Source: SHVZ01 sp044223515 | GTDB lineage: Bacteria > Pseudomonadota > Alphaproteobacteria > SHVZ01 | DNA: 64,000 nucleotides | NCBI GenBank assembly: GCA_044223515.1 | Contig: JBGALV010000001.1 | Location: 77,581-141,580, forward strand | Reading direction: 5' to 3' | Part shown: positions 43,978 through 52,897 of the stretch, piece by piece | Position numbering within the stretch: the first letter of the stretch is position 1 | Layout of the letters: every line of letters begins with the position of its first letter | Program-made: the position numbers and the translations under genes | The notes under the pieces: model-generated | Databases searched by the model: none | Told to the model about the DNA's origin: nothing | Seen by the model: only the letters and a program-made list of their open reading frames with translations

Positions 43978-44136
43978 GATGGTTCCCTTCGGGGATTCAA
44001 TGGGAACGCGGTGAGGCTTCGGCCGACTCCGCGGCTGCCCCCGCAACTGTAAGCGGCGAGCCTTGCGCCCTCGTGCCACTGGGAAACCCGGGAAGGCGGC
44101 GCAAGGCTAGGACCCGCGAGCCAGGAGACCTGCCAT
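43978..44136 (+). ncRNA. Cobalamin riboswitch upstream of btuB
   Basis: The leader has ggttccc...gggaacgcggtg (P3 arm region, 43981-44013), the B12-box core gcggctgcccccgcaactgtaa (split around 44030-44051), ccactggg with cccgggaagg, and the closing gagccaggagacctgcc (44118-44134). All standard cobalamin-aptamer elements are present in order. It lies 121 bp before the btuB start and should shut btuB off when adenosylcobalamin is plentiful. Confidence 0.93.
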
Positions 44137-44256
44137 CGCCGTGGTCATGCGCGAGAACATCGGGCGGGGTGCCCTGATGGAGACCGGAGCCCTCTGAAGT
44201 TGGGCGCCAGCCTCGGTTCGCGGTGACGGATCACGTTCGCCGCGAGGTCTCGTTCC

Positions 44257-46155
44257 GTGCATTCCCTCATCAAGCAGTCGGCCCTCGGGGCCGCGTTCGC
44301 TCTCGGCGTCGCCGTGCCGGCGTTCGCCGATCCTCTCGTCATCACCGTCACGCCGAACCGGCGCGAGGTGCCGATCGATCAGGTCGGCAGCACCGTCACG
44401 GTCGTGACGTCCGAGGACATCGAACTCAGGCAGCAGCGCACCGTGCCCGACGTGCTGCGCACGATCCCCGGCATCAGCGTGATCCAGAACGGCGGCCCCG
44501 GCGGCTCGACCACGGTCTCGCTCCGCGGCACCAACACCAACCACGCGAAGGTCCTGATCGACGGCATCGACGTCGGCGATCCCTCGACCGCCAACGGTGC
44601 CTTCGACTTCGGCAACCTGCTGACGTCGGACGTCGAGCGGATCGAGGTCGTGCGGGGACCGCAATCCGGCCTCTACGGCTCGGACGCGATCGGCGGTGTC
44701 ATCAACATCGTGACGAAGAGAGGAAAGGGACCCGCACGGGCGACCGCGGCGATCGAGGGCGGGTCCTTCGAGACCCTGAACATGGCGGCCGGGTTGAGCG
44801 GCGCCACCGGCCGCTTCACCTATGCGTTCGACGCGGCTCATCTCCATGCGGGCGACACCCCGGTGACGCCGCTCTCGCTGCTGCCGGCGGGACGCGCGCG
44901 GATCGGCGACAAGGCCGACAACCTGACGCTCTCGACCCGGCTCGGTGCGAAGCTCAGCGACGATTTCGATCTCGGCTTCGTCGCGCGCTACGTCGATGCG
45001 TCGCTCCGCTTCACCGGCGACGACTTCTCCACCTTCCCGGCGACGCCCGCGGCCGCGCAGAGCCGGTCGCTGAACACGATGTCGCTGACGCGGCTGGAAG
45101 CCACGCATCGCAGCTTCGAAGGCTTCGAGCAGCGTTTAGGAATCTCCTATACGGAGCACGACCGCGAGATCCGCGGCATCGATGCCTTCACGCCGGACAC
45201 GGCGTACACGGGCGATCGGACCAAGGTCGACTGGCTGGGAACGTACCAGCTCGTGCCTGGGCACAGCCTGATCGGTGGTCTGGAAGCCGCGACCGACAAG
45301 CTCGACGATCGCTCGACCCGGGCCGAGAACGACACGAGCGCCGGCTTCGTCCAGCTGGACTCGGTCTTCGGCGGCGCGCTCTACAACAGCGTCAGCCTGC
45401 GTCACGACGACAACGACCGCTTCGGTGGCGTCACCACCTGGCGGATCGCACCCAGCTATCGCATCGAGGCGACCGACACGCGGCTCAAGGCGAGCTACGG
45501 CACCGGCTTCAAGGCGCCGAGCCTGTCGCAGTTGTTCGTCAGCTACCCGGCCTTCAACTTCTTCGCCAACCCCAACCTGAAGCCCGAGCGCAGCACCGGC
45601 TACGACGCCGGCTTCGAGCAGGCGGTGATGAAGGGGCGGCTCCGCTTCGGGGCCACCTACTTCCACAACGACATCGACGACCTGATCACCACCAACCCCG
45701 GCTTCACCTCGCTGGAGAACCGGCCGTCGGCGACCACCTTCGGCATCGAGTCCTTCGTCTCGTTCGCGGTGACGCCACACCTGACGCTCCGAGGCGACCA
45801 CACCTATACCGAGGCACGCGACAACGAGACCGGGAACGCGTTGCTTCGCCGCCCGAAGCACAAGGCGACTCTCTCGGCGACCTGGCAGGTGACCGAGGAC
45901 TCGACGCTGAGCCTGAGCACCCTCTATGTCGGCGCGCGCGTGGACGGCAACCGGGACTTCTCGGTCCAGCGGCTGACCGCGCCGTCCTACACCGTGATCA
46001 ATCTCGCCGGCACGCACGAGCTGAACCAGCGGACGACGCTGTTCGGTCGCGTCGAGAACCTGACGGACAAGCAATACCAGGACCCGACCGGCTTCGAGCG
46101 GCCGGGCCTCGGCGTGTTCGTCGGCGTGAAGGTGAGGTACGACGCCGCGCCCTGA
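44257..46155 (+). CDS. btuB: TonB-dependent vitamin B12 receptor BtuB
   Basis: A 632-aa outer-membrane receptor. Signal peptide MHSLIKQSALGAAFALGVAVPAFA, then a TonB box-like LVITVTPNR, the plug (VPDVLRTIPGISVIQ, TVSLRGTNTNHAKVLIDGID, RIEVVRGPQSGLYGSDAIGG) and a beta-barrel with the LKPERSTGYDAGFEQ motif. It takes up corrinoids in a TonB-dependent way; the riboswitch upstream supports the B12 assignment. The start is GTG at 44257 with GAGG upstream. It is monocistronic, ending 19 bp before the convergent folE. Confidence 0.93.
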   Translation: MHSLIKQSALGAAFALGVAVPAFADPLVITVTPNRREVPIDQVGSTVTVVTSEDIELRQQRTVPDVLRTIPGISVIQNGGPGGSTTVSLRGTNTNHAKVLIDGIDVGDPSTANGAFDFGNLLTSDVERIEVVRGPQSGLYGSDAIGGVINIVTKRGKGPARATAAIEGGSFETLNMAAGLSGATGRFTYAFDAAHLHAGDTPVTPLSLLPAGRARIGDKADNLTLSTRLGAKLSDDFDLGFVARYVDASLRFTGDDFSTFPATPAAAQSRSLNTMSLTRLEATHRSFEGFEQRLGISYTEHDREIRGIDAFTPDTAYTGDRTKVDWLGTYQLVPGHSLIGGLEAATDKLDDRSTRAENDTSAGFVQLDSVFGGALYNSVSLRHDDNDRFGGVTTWRIAPSYRIEATDTRLKASYGTGFKAPSLSQLFVSYPAFNFFANPNLKPERSTGYDAGFEQAVMKGRLRFGATYFHNDIDDLITTNPGFTSLENRPSATTFGIESFVSFAVTPHLTLRGDHTYTEARDNETGNALLRRPKHKATLSATWQVTEDSTLSLSTLYVGARVDGNRDFSVQRLTAPSYTVINLAGTHELNQRTTLFGRVENLTDKQYQDPTGFERPGLGVFVGVKVRYDAAP

Positions 46156-46174
46156 GGGCGCGTCGCCCTAACGT

Positions 46175-46798
46175 CTACTCGCGCGAGGTGTGCTGGACCG
46201 ACCCGATCAGCGAGAGGAACTCGCGGCGGGTCGAGGGATCGTCGCGGAAGGCGCCGGTCATCTTGCTGGTGACCATCGAGGTGCCCGGCTTGTGGACGCC
46301 GCGGGTGGTCATGCAGTGGTGGATCGCCTCGATCACGACGGCGACACCGCGCGGCTTCAGGGCACTCTCGATCGCGCCGGCGATCTGCGCGGTCAGCTTC
46401 TCCTGGATCTGCAGGCGCTTCGCATACGCGTCGACGACGCGGGCGAGCTTGGAGATGCCGACGACGCGGTTGCGCGGCAGGTAGGCCACGTGCACCTTGC
46501 CGATGATCGGTGCCAAGTGGTGCTCGCAATGGCTCTCGAGACGAATGTCGCGGAGCACGACCATCTCGTCGTAGCCCTCGGTCTCGGAGAAGGTGCGCGA
46601 CAGGATCTCTTCCGGGTCGGCGCCATAGCCCGAGCCATAGGCTTCGTAGGCACGACAGACGCGGGCCGGGGTGTCGTGAAGGCCTTCGCGCGACGGGTCG
46701 TCGCCGGTCCAGCGCAGGAGGACGCGGATCGCTTCCTCGGCTTCGGCCCGAGAGGGCTTGAGGCTCTTCTTGGGCGCAGTCTTCTTGGGTGCAGGCAT
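46175..46798 (-). CDS. folE: GTP cyclohydrolase I FolE
   Basis: A 207-aa enzyme making 7,8-dihydroneopterin triphosphate from GTP. Zn-binding and catalytic motifs are SHCEHHLAPI and IHHCMTTRGV; IGKVHVAYLPRNRVVGISKL and QERLT-like IQEKLTAQIA are conserved. The start at 46798 (MPAPKKTAPKK) is preferred because SD GGGAGG lies 10 nt upstream, while the ATG three codons earlier is too close. The N-terminus is a short Lys/Pro tail. Confidence 0.95.
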   Translation of the reverse strand: MPAPKKTAPKKSLKPSRAEAEEAIRVLLRWTGDDPSREGLHDTPARVCRAYEAYGSGYGADPEEILSRTFSETEGYDEMVVLRDIRLESHCEHHLAPIIGKVHVAYLPRNRVVGISKLARVVDAYAKRLQIQEKLTAQIAGAIESALKPRGVAVVIEAIHHCMTTRGVHKPGTSMVTSKMTGAFRDDPSTRREFLSLIGSVQHTSRE

Positions 46799-47126
46799 CC
46801 GACACATTCCTCCCGGGCCGATCCGTTGAGACGGGACCGGCCTGTTTTGTAGCGATCCTGATCGAGAAGGCCGGGACCCGCATTCCGGTGCGGTCCGCAG
46901 CCTGTAGGTCGCGGCTAAGCCCGAGCCTAGCCGATCGGATACCTACGAGGCGATGGCGAAGGTTGCAACCCGAAAACCCGGCCCTGCGTGGGTTGAAAGG
47001 TAAAAATCCCGTACATTCAATACGGTTAACGTGGTTGTGAGAAGCCGCCGCCGGCCAGGAATGCCCGGTGCGATCACTTCGGAACCGGAACGTCGTTACT
47101 TTGGCCGAGCCCGGACACTTGATCCC
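46799..47126. other. 328-bp intergenic region between folE and mbnH
   Basis: No gene is seen. It carries the folE promoter region and the 3' flank of mbnH. An inverted repeat caaccc/gggttg lies at about 46965-46995 around a GC-rich loop. The stretch aaaatcccgtacattcaatacgg contains a short palindrome ccgta/tacgg; no convincing promoter hexamers were identified. Confidence 0.5.
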
Positions 47127-48257
47127 TTACTTCTTCGAGACGGCAAAGGGATCGGCGAAGCGTGGATCCTTGATGAAATCCTCATCGGTGAGCGTGCGGA
47201 GAAAGGCGATCAGGTCGGTGCGCTCGTCCGAGGTGACCTTGAAGCCCGCGACGAACAGGTCCTTGTTCGGGTGCTGCGAGCCCGCGCCGGCATAGGGGCC
47301 GGAGGCGATCGTCCGGCCGCCGGCGGCGTAGTGGTCGATGACCTCCTCCAGCGTCGCGATGCTGCCGTCGTGCATGTAGGGGGCGGTGAGGGCCACGTTG
47401 CGGAGCGTCGGCGCCCGGAACAGGCCGACATGCTCGGGCCGGCCGGTGACCTCGGCGACTCCGGCGTTGAACGGCGGATAGTTGCCCGTGCCGCCGATAT
47501 TGTAGAGGCCGGTGTTGTGGAAGGCGATCTCGAGGAACTGCGTCCGCTCGTGGACCACGTTGTCGTTGAGGTTGAGGCTGCCATGGCAGTGGTGGCACTC
47601 GAACCGCTCGGAGAAGAAGAGCGCTTCGCCGCGCTTTGCCGAGTCCGAGATCGCGTTCTGCTCGCGGCCGAAGCGATAGCGGTCGTATGGAGAGTTCGCC
47701 GAGATCAGCGTGCGCTCGAAGGTGGCGATCGCCATCGCGATCTTCGGAATCGTGACGTCGCCGCTTGCGTCCTCGGGGAAGGCGGCCCGCGTCAGCTCGC
47801 GGTAGGGCGGATCGGCATTGAGCAGGCCGAGCACGGCCTGCTCGCGGCCAGTGAGCCCCATCTCGACCGGCTGCTCGTTGAACATCGGCACCAACGCCTG
47901 GTTCTCCAGCATCTTCAGCAGCGGGTTTGCCCAGGTCAGCACCGGGTTGTAGGCGACGTTGGCCAGCGACATCGCGCTCCGCGGATGAACCTCGCCGGTG
48001 ACACCGACCGAGCGTGCCTTGCCGTCGGTGAAGGCGAGGTCCTGTCGATGGCAAGAGGCGCAGGAAAAGGTGCCATCGAGCGAGAGCCGCTTCTCGTAGA
48101 AGAGATGGCGGCCGAGCTCGACCTTGGCCGTCGACATCGCGTTGCCCTCGGGCACCGCCGGCTTCGGCAGCCAGTCGGGAATGCGCCAGACATACTCCTC
48201 GGCACGGGTGCCGCCGATGCCCAGCAGCAGTATCGCGATGACGACGAGCCGGATCAT
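47127..48257 (-). CDS. mbnH: Di-haem enzyme MbnH (copper metallo-mystery pair)
   Basis: A 376-aa periplasmic cytochrome c peroxidase-family protein. The signal peptide is MIRLVVIAILLLGIGGTRA. Two haem-binding motifs are present: CASCHRQDLAFTDG and CHHCHGSLN. Tail motifs NVALTAPYMHDGSIATLEEV and LRTLTDEDFI match the family. MbnH partners MbnP and converts a Trp of MbnP to kynurenine to make a copper site. It overlaps mbnP by 4 bp (48254-48257). It is in the usual mbnP-mbnH arrangement and likely needs haem export and c-type maturation encoded elsewhere. Confidence 0.9.
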   Translation of the reverse strand: MIRLVVIAILLLGIGGTRAEEYVWRIPDWLPKPAVPEGNAMSTAKVELGRHLFYEKRLSLDGTFSCASCHRQDLAFTDGKARSVGVTGEVHPRSAMSLANVAYNPVLTWANPLLKMLENQALVPMFNEQPVEMGLTGREQAVLGLLNADPPYRELTRAAFPEDASGDVTIPKIAMAIATFERTLISANSPYDRYRFGREQNAISDSAKRGEALFFSERFECHHCHGSLNLNDNVVHERTQFLEIAFHNTGLYNIGGTGNYPPFNAGVAEVTGRPEHVGLFRAPTLRNVALTAPYMHDGSIATLEEVIDHYAAGGRTIASGPYAGAGSQHPNKDLFVAGFKVTSDERTDLIAFLRTLTDEDFIKDPRFADPFAVSKK

Positions 48258-49123
48258 CGGTCGAGGCGGAAGAGGCTCTGCGTGCCGGACGGCAGTCCGA
48301 AGGCCGCCATCACCCCGGTGCAGTCCTTGTCGTCGGGTGCGGAGAGGCAGCCGAGCGCGGTGTCCGGCTGGTTGACCGTAACGTCGGTCTGCGCCAGCAG
48401 CGCGGCGATGTCGGCGACGATCACGTCCTTGCCCGGATCGAAGGCGGCGAAGGTCACGGTGGGACGGTTCGGGTTGTCGCATTTGGCCGGGCGCTGCGTC
48501 GCCGCGCCGACCGCACGGCCGTGGCCGGCATGTCCGCCCATCGCCATGCCGCCGGCCGGCTGACAGGCGGTCGATCCGAGATGCACGACGAAGCCGGGTC
48601 CCTTGGCGACGGCCATGTCGAGGCGGAGGAACTTGTAGCCGCCGAGCCAGCTCCAGAAGAGGCCGCTCAGGTTCAGCGGCGAGTAGGCCAGCAGCGCGTC
48701 CTCGTGGTTGAGGCCGAACGGCACGCCGAGCGTGAAGCGGAGGCCGACGTAGTCTCCGGCCGGCACGGTTCCGCCCACCGCCAGGTTGGTCTCGGTCGTG
48801 CCGTTGAGGCAGGGGCCCGACTTGTCCTCGAAGTCGAGCAGGGCCACGTCGCGGTGCTGCCACTTCCGGTCCTGGGTGAGATCGACCGGAACCGCCTTGC
48901 CGGCCCGGTCGACCAGCTGGACCTCGGAGACGTAGAAGCGGAAATCCTGGGGCGTAATCCGCGCCTTGGCGGTGCCGATGCCGTCGTAGCTCCTGCCGCA
49001 GGCGAAGGGCTCGTTTCCGACCATCGCCTTGAAGCGCAGCGTCACCGGCCTGGTCTGCGCCGCCGCCGCCGAAACCATCGTGGCCAGGACCAGCCCGGCC
49101 AGCACTGTCACCTTGCCCTGCAT
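48254..49123 (-). CDS. mbnP: MbnP copper-binding protein (four-Cys metallo-mystery protein)
   Basis: A 289-aa secreted protein. The signal peptide is MQGKVTVLAGLVLATMVSAA-AAQ. The mature protein opens TRPVTLRFKAMVGNEPFACG and has the MbnP Cys set: FACGRSY, GPCLNGT, STACQPAG, AKCDNP and the late CLSAPDDKDC. A His/Met-rich loop (GGMAMGGHAGHG) may bind copper. WQHRDVALLDF and LFWSWLGGYKFLRLD hold Trp residues that are candidates for MbnH oxidation. First gene of the pair, reading from 49123; a divergent SDR gene lies 133 bp away. Assignment is from the Cys pattern and the adjacent di-haem gene. Confidence 0.88.
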   Translation of the reverse strand: MQGKVTVLAGLVLATMVSAAAAQTRPVTLRFKAMVGNEPFACGRSYDGIGTAKARITPQDFRFYVSEVQLVDRAGKAVPVDLTQDRKWQHRDVALLDFEDKSGPCLNGTTETNLAVGGTVPAGDYVGLRFTLGVPFGLNHEDALLAYSPLNLSGLFWSWLGGYKFLRLDMAVAKGPGFVVHLGSTACQPAGGMAMGGHAGHGRAVGAATQRPAKCDNPNRPTVTFAAFDPGKDVIVADIAALLAQTDVTVNQPDTALGCLSAPDDKDCTGVMAAFGLPSGTQSLFRLDR

Positions 49124-49256
49124 GACCCCTCCTGCGAGCGGGAAGATAACGTCGCCGGGGCTCCGGATCGACGGTCTTTCGGCTGCAGCGCGAACGGCTT
49201 GATCGGGCTCCCCTATTCGGAAATCCTACGGCCTTCCTTTTCATCCAGGATCCTCC

Positions 49257-50009
49257 ATGAACCAGATCGATCTGAAAGGCCGCGTCGCGGCGATCACCGG
49301 CGGCGCTCGCGGCATCGGCTATGCCATTGCCGAGCGCTTCCTGGCCTCCGGTGCCTCGGTGGCGCTTTGGGACGTCGATCCGAAGGCGATGGAAGAGGCG
49401 AAGGCCCAGCTGTCGAAGAAGGGCAAGGTCGACACCCAGAAGGTCGACGTGGTCGACCTCGCCTCGATCGAGGCGGCGGTGAAGGGCACCGAGGCCGCCC
49501 TGGGGCCGCTCGCGATCCTGGTCAACAACGCCGGCATCACCGGCGGCAACGGCAAGACCTGGGAGCTCGACCCCAAGGTCTGGAAGCAGGTCGTCGACGT
49601 GAACCTGATCGGTCCCTTTCTCTGCGCCCGCGGCGTCGTGCCGGGCATGCTGGCCCGCAAGTACGGCCGCATCGTCAACATCGCCTCGGTCGCCGGCAAG
49701 GAGGGCAATCCGAACGCCTCACACTATTCGGCCTCCAAGGCCGGCCTGATCGCGCTGACCAAGTCGCTCGGCAAGGAGCTGGCGCAGAACGGCGTGCTGG
49801 TGAACTGCGTGACGCCGGCCGCCGCCAAGACCGACATCTTCAAGCAGATGAAGCAGGAGCACATCGACTACATGCTCTCGCGCATCCCGATGGGCCGCTT
49901 TGTCGAGGTCGACGAGATCGCGGCGATGGTCGCCTGGCTGGCCTCCGAGGACTGCTCGTTCACCACCGGCGCGGTCTTCGACATCACCGGCGGCCGTTCG
50001 ACCTACTGA
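49257..50009 (+). CDS. SDR-family oxidoreductase
   Basis: A 250-aa classical short-chain dehydrogenase. The cofactor motif is TGGARGIGYAIAERF; NNAG is present; the catalytic set is Ser in IASVAGKEG, YSASKAG and the Lys of YxxxK. The late DITGGRSTY is typical of sugar-acid or 3-oxoacyl-type SDRs. It overlaps the Ldh-family gene by one base (TGATG), so the two are an operon, probably for oxidation of a hydroxy or keto acid. The specific substrate is not shown. Confidence 0.9.
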   Translation: MNQIDLKGRVAAITGGARGIGYAIAERFLASGASVALWDVDPKAMEEAKAQLSKKGKVDTQKVDVVDLASIEAAVKGTEAALGPLAILVNNAGITGGNGKTWELDPKVWKQVVDVNLIGPFLCARGVVPGMLARKYGRIVNIASVAGKEGNPNASHYSASKAGLIALTKSLGKELAQNGVLVNCVTPAAAKTDIFKQMKQEHIDYMLSRIPMGRFVEVDEIAAMVAWLASEDCSFTTGAVFDITGGRSTY

Positions 50010-51073
50010 TGACTCAACGGTACCGCGCGGACGATCTGGTTCGCTTCGCCGAAAGCCTGCTGGTCAAAGCCGGCGTCGCGGCCGATCACGCGCGGATCAC
50101 CGCCGAGGTCCTGATCGAGGGCGATCTCATGGGCCACACGACCCATGGGCTCGCGCTCATGAACCAGAACCTCGGCGAGCTCGAGGCCGGCCGCTACGCC
50201 AAGGCGGGCGAGCCCGGCGTCATCTCCGACCGGCCGGCGGCCGTGGTCTGGGAAGGGGCGCCGGACGGCAAGCGTCTGCTGGGTCCGGTGATCGTGCGGA
50301 AAGGCTTCGCGCTTGCGGCCGAACGGGCAAAGACCTACGGCACCGGCACGGTGGTGGTACGGCGCTCGGGCCACATCGCCTGCCTCGCCGCGTACTTCCC
50401 CGAGGTGACGGCGCAAGGCCTCGTCGGGCTGCTCTACTCCAGCGACCCGACCGTCGCCGCCGTAGCGCCACATGGCGGCACTGCCGGCCGCTTCACGCCG
50501 AACCCGATGTCCGCCGGCTGGCCGACCGCTTCCGGCCCGGTGATCATGGACGTCAGCACGTCGATCACCACCAACGGCTTGATCGCGCGCCGCAACGCCG
50601 AAGGCGCGAAGATGCCCGGCGCCTGGCTCAAGTCGCCGGAGGGCGAGGCGACCGACGATCCGGGCGTGATGTTCCGGAAGCCGGCGGGTTCGTTGCTGCC
50701 GCTCGGCGGCATGGATGCCGGCCACAAGGGCTACGCGCTGGCGCTGATGGTCGAGGCGCTGACCTCCGGCCTCGGCGGTTATGGTCGGGCCGATGGGGCC
50801 ACCGGCTGGGGCGCCTCGCTCTTCATCCAGGTGATCGATCCAGCGGCCTTCGGCGGCGGCGATGCCTTCGCCCGCGAGACCGGCTGGCTCGCCGACTCCT
50901 GCCGGACGGCGCCGGTGAAGGCGGGCGACGCGGCGGTCAAGGTCCCTGGCGACGGCGCGCTCGCGCGCAAGGCCGAGCAGCAGGCGAAGGGCGTCGCCCT
51001 TCATCCATCGATCCTGCCTGGCTTGAAGACATGGTGCGAGAAGCTCGGCGTCGAGGCACCGAAGCCAGTTTAA
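50009..51073 (+). CDS. Malate/L-lactate (Ldh2) family dehydrogenase
   Basis: A 354-aa enzyme of the Ldh2/YiaK/MDH family. GDLMGHTTHGLALMNQNLG is the N-terminal family motif. GTVVVRRSGHIACLAAY, TPNPMSAGWPTASGPVIMD, and GGMDAGHKGYALALMVEAL follow, all conserved. It oxidises a 2-hydroxyacid (malate, lactate, ureidoglycolate, or a sugar-acid-derived substrate) with NAD(P)+. It starts at ATG 50009 in a TGATG overlap. It ends 7 bp before the convergent BtuD-type gene. Confidence 0.9.
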   Translation: MTQRYRADDLVRFAESLLVKAGVAADHARITAEVLIEGDLMGHTTHGLALMNQNLGELEAGRYAKAGEPGVISDRPAAVVWEGAPDGKRLLGPVIVRKGFALAAERAKTYGTGTVVVRRSGHIACLAAYFPEVTAQGLVGLLYSSDPTVAAVAPHGGTAGRFTPNPMSAGWPTASGPVIMDVSTSITTNGLIARRNAEGAKMPGAWLKSPEGEATDDPGVMFRKPAGSLLPLGGMDAGHKGYALALMVEALTSGLGGYGRADGATGWGASLFIQVIDPAAFGGGDAFARETGWLADSCRTAPVKAGDAAVKVPGDGALARKAEQQAKGVALHPSILPGLKTWCEKLGVEAPKPV

Positions 51074-51080
51074 GAGCGGC

Positions 51081-51851
51081 CTAGCGCTTGGCGCCGCGGA
51101 CCTGGATCCAGGGATATCCCGCTTCGTCGACGCCGACCCGTGACTCGACGCCGTAGACGCGGCTGAGCAGTTCCTCGTCCAGCACAGAGCGCGCGGTGCC
51201 GTCGACCCAGGTCATGCCCGGGCACAGCATGACCAGCCGGTCGGCGAAGCGCGCGGCCAGGTTGAGGTCGTGCAGCACGACCACGGTGATCATCTTCCGT
51301 TCGCGGCAGAGGCGTTGGACGTCCTCCATCAGCAGGTGCTGGTGGCGAAGGTCGAGGGCGCTGACCGGCTCGTCGAGCAGCATCACGCGCGGATCGCGCA
51401 AGAGTGCCTGGGCGAAGAACACGAGCTGCTTCTGGCCGCCGCTGAGCTCGTCGAGCGAGCGGTGCGAGACTTCGGCGAGGCCGAACTGGTCGAGCGCGAT
51501 CGCCGCGCGGCGGAGCTCGTCCTCCGGCACATGCAGGGTGAGACGCTCGAGCGAGCCCAGCAGCACCGTCTCCATCGCCGAGAGGCCCATGCGGCTGCGG
51601 TTGTCCTGCGGCATATAGCCGATCGCCGATTGCCAGGTGCGGAGCGTGCGCGAGGCGAGGCTGGCGCCGTCGAGCAGGATGTCTCCTGATTTCGGCCGAT
51701 GCTCGCCGAAGAGCGCGCGCAGCAGCGTCGACTTTCCGGCGCCGTTGGGACCGACCAAAGCGGTCAGCTCGCCCTCGCGGAAGGCGAGATCGAGGCCGCC
51801 GACCACCTCGAGGTCGCCATGCGCCAGCGTGAGGTCGCGGACCTGCAGCAT
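51081..51851 (-). CDS. btuD: ABC ATPase BtuD-type (cobalamin/Fe-chelate importer)
   Basis: A 256-aa ATPase of the FecE/BtuD branch. Walker A is LVGPNGAGKST, signature LSGGQKQLVFFAQAL, Walker B VMLLDEPVSALD and switch His in VVLHDLNLAARF. Its last base overlaps the permease stop (51851). The cobalamin riboswitch upstream of the operon suggests corrinoid transport, though siderophore or cobalt uptake by this transporter type cannot be excluded. Confidence 0.88.
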   Translation of the reverse strand: MLQVRDLTLAHGDLEVVGGLDLAFREGELTALVGPNGAGKSTLLRALFGEHRPKSGDILLDGASLASRTLRTWQSAIGYMPQDNRSRMGLSAMETVLLGSLERLTLHVPEDELRRAAIALDQFGLAEVSHRSLDELSGGQKQLVFFAQALLRDPRVMLLDEPVSALDLRHQHLLMEDVQRLCRERKMITVVVLHDLNLAARFADRLVMLCPGMTWVDGTARSVLDEELLSRVYGVESRVGVDEAGYPWIQVRGAKR

Positions 51852-52897
51852 CAGATGCCGATCCGCCGGCGCGACAGGATCAGGTGCAGGAAGAACGGCA
51901 CGCCGACCACGGCCGTCACGATGCCGACCGGCACCAGCACGCCCGGCATCAGGATCTTGGAGATGACCGAGGCCGCGGAGAGGAGGAGGGCGCCGACCAG
52001 GCCGGACATCGGCAGCAGGAAGCGCTGGTCCTCGCCGACGAAGAAGCGCGAGAGATGAGGGGCGACGAGCCCGATGAAGCCGATGGTGCCGACGAAGCTG
52101 ATCGCGGTCGCGGTCATGAAAGAGATCAGCGCGATCGTCACGAACCGCAACCACATCACGTTGACGCCGAGCGCGCGGGCGCGCTGCTCGCCGAGGCGAA
52201 GGGCCGTCATCTTCCAGGATTCCCGCATCAGCAGCGGAATCCCGATCAGGCAGGCGACGGCGGTGATCTGGACGCTGGTCCAGGTCGCCTTGGCGAGGCT
52301 GCCGAACAGCCAGAAGACGATCTGCTGGCCGACCTCGGGCGTGGCGCGGAACTGCAGAAGCGACTGCAGCGAATGGAACATGAAGAGGAGCGCGATCCCG
52401 GCCAGCACCATGGTGTCGGTGCCCATGCCGCGGATGTTGCCGACGCCGTAGATCGTCGCCGAGGCGAGGCAGGCGAAGACGAAGGCGCAGACCGGCACGA
52501 TGAAGCTGGGATTGAGCCCCCAGCCGCCGTTCTGGATGCAGAGCGACGCGCCGAAGCCGGCGGCGGCGGCGAGGCCGAGCGTGTAGGGACTCGCGAGCGG
52601 GTTGTCGAGCAGCGTCTGCATGGTGGCGCCGCTGGTGCCGAGCGCCACGCCGACGGTCAACGCCATCAGCGCCATCGGCAGGCGCAGGTCCCAGACGATC
52701 GCGCGGAGCATGGTGTCGGCCTCGGCCGGGCCGAGCAGCGTCGCGATCACGTCCTCGACGCGGATCAGCGCCGGGCCGGTCGCGATGTCGAGCACCAGCA
52801 GGCCGCCCAGGACGACGGCCAGGCTGAAGAACGCGACCATGCGCCGGCGCTCGACGCGCCGGTGCATGGCGATCGCATGTTGGACGGCGTGGTTCAA
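51851..52897 (-). CDS. btuC: ABC permease BtuC/FecCD-type
   Basis: A 348-aa membrane protein of the FecCD family. It has about ten spans. Family motifs are LRLPMALMALTVGVALGTSG (RLPR region), MQTLLDNPLASPYTLGLAAAAGFGA and AISFVGTIGFIGLVAPHLSRFF near the ATPase contact. LVLAGIALLFMF also fits. It overlaps the binding-protein gene by 4 bp and the ATPase by 1 bp. In the corrinoid system it would be the homodimeric BtuC channel. Confidence 0.9.
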   Translation of the reverse strand: MNHAVQHAIAMHRRVERRRMVAFFSLAVVLGGLLVLDIATGPALIRVEDVIATLLGPAEADTMLRAIVWDLRLPMALMALTVGVALGTSGATMQTLLDNPLASPYTLGLAAAAGFGASLCIQNGGWGLNPSFIVPVCAFVFACLASATIYGVGNIRGMGTDTMVLAGIALLFMFHSLQSLLQFRATPEVGQQIVFWLFGSLAKATWTSVQITAVACLIGIPLLMRESWKMTALRLGEQRARALGVNVMWLRFVTIALISFMTATAISFVGTIGFIGLVAPHLSRFFVGEDQRFLLPMSGLVGALLLSAASVISKILMPGVLVPVGIVTAVVGVPFFLHLILSRRRIGI

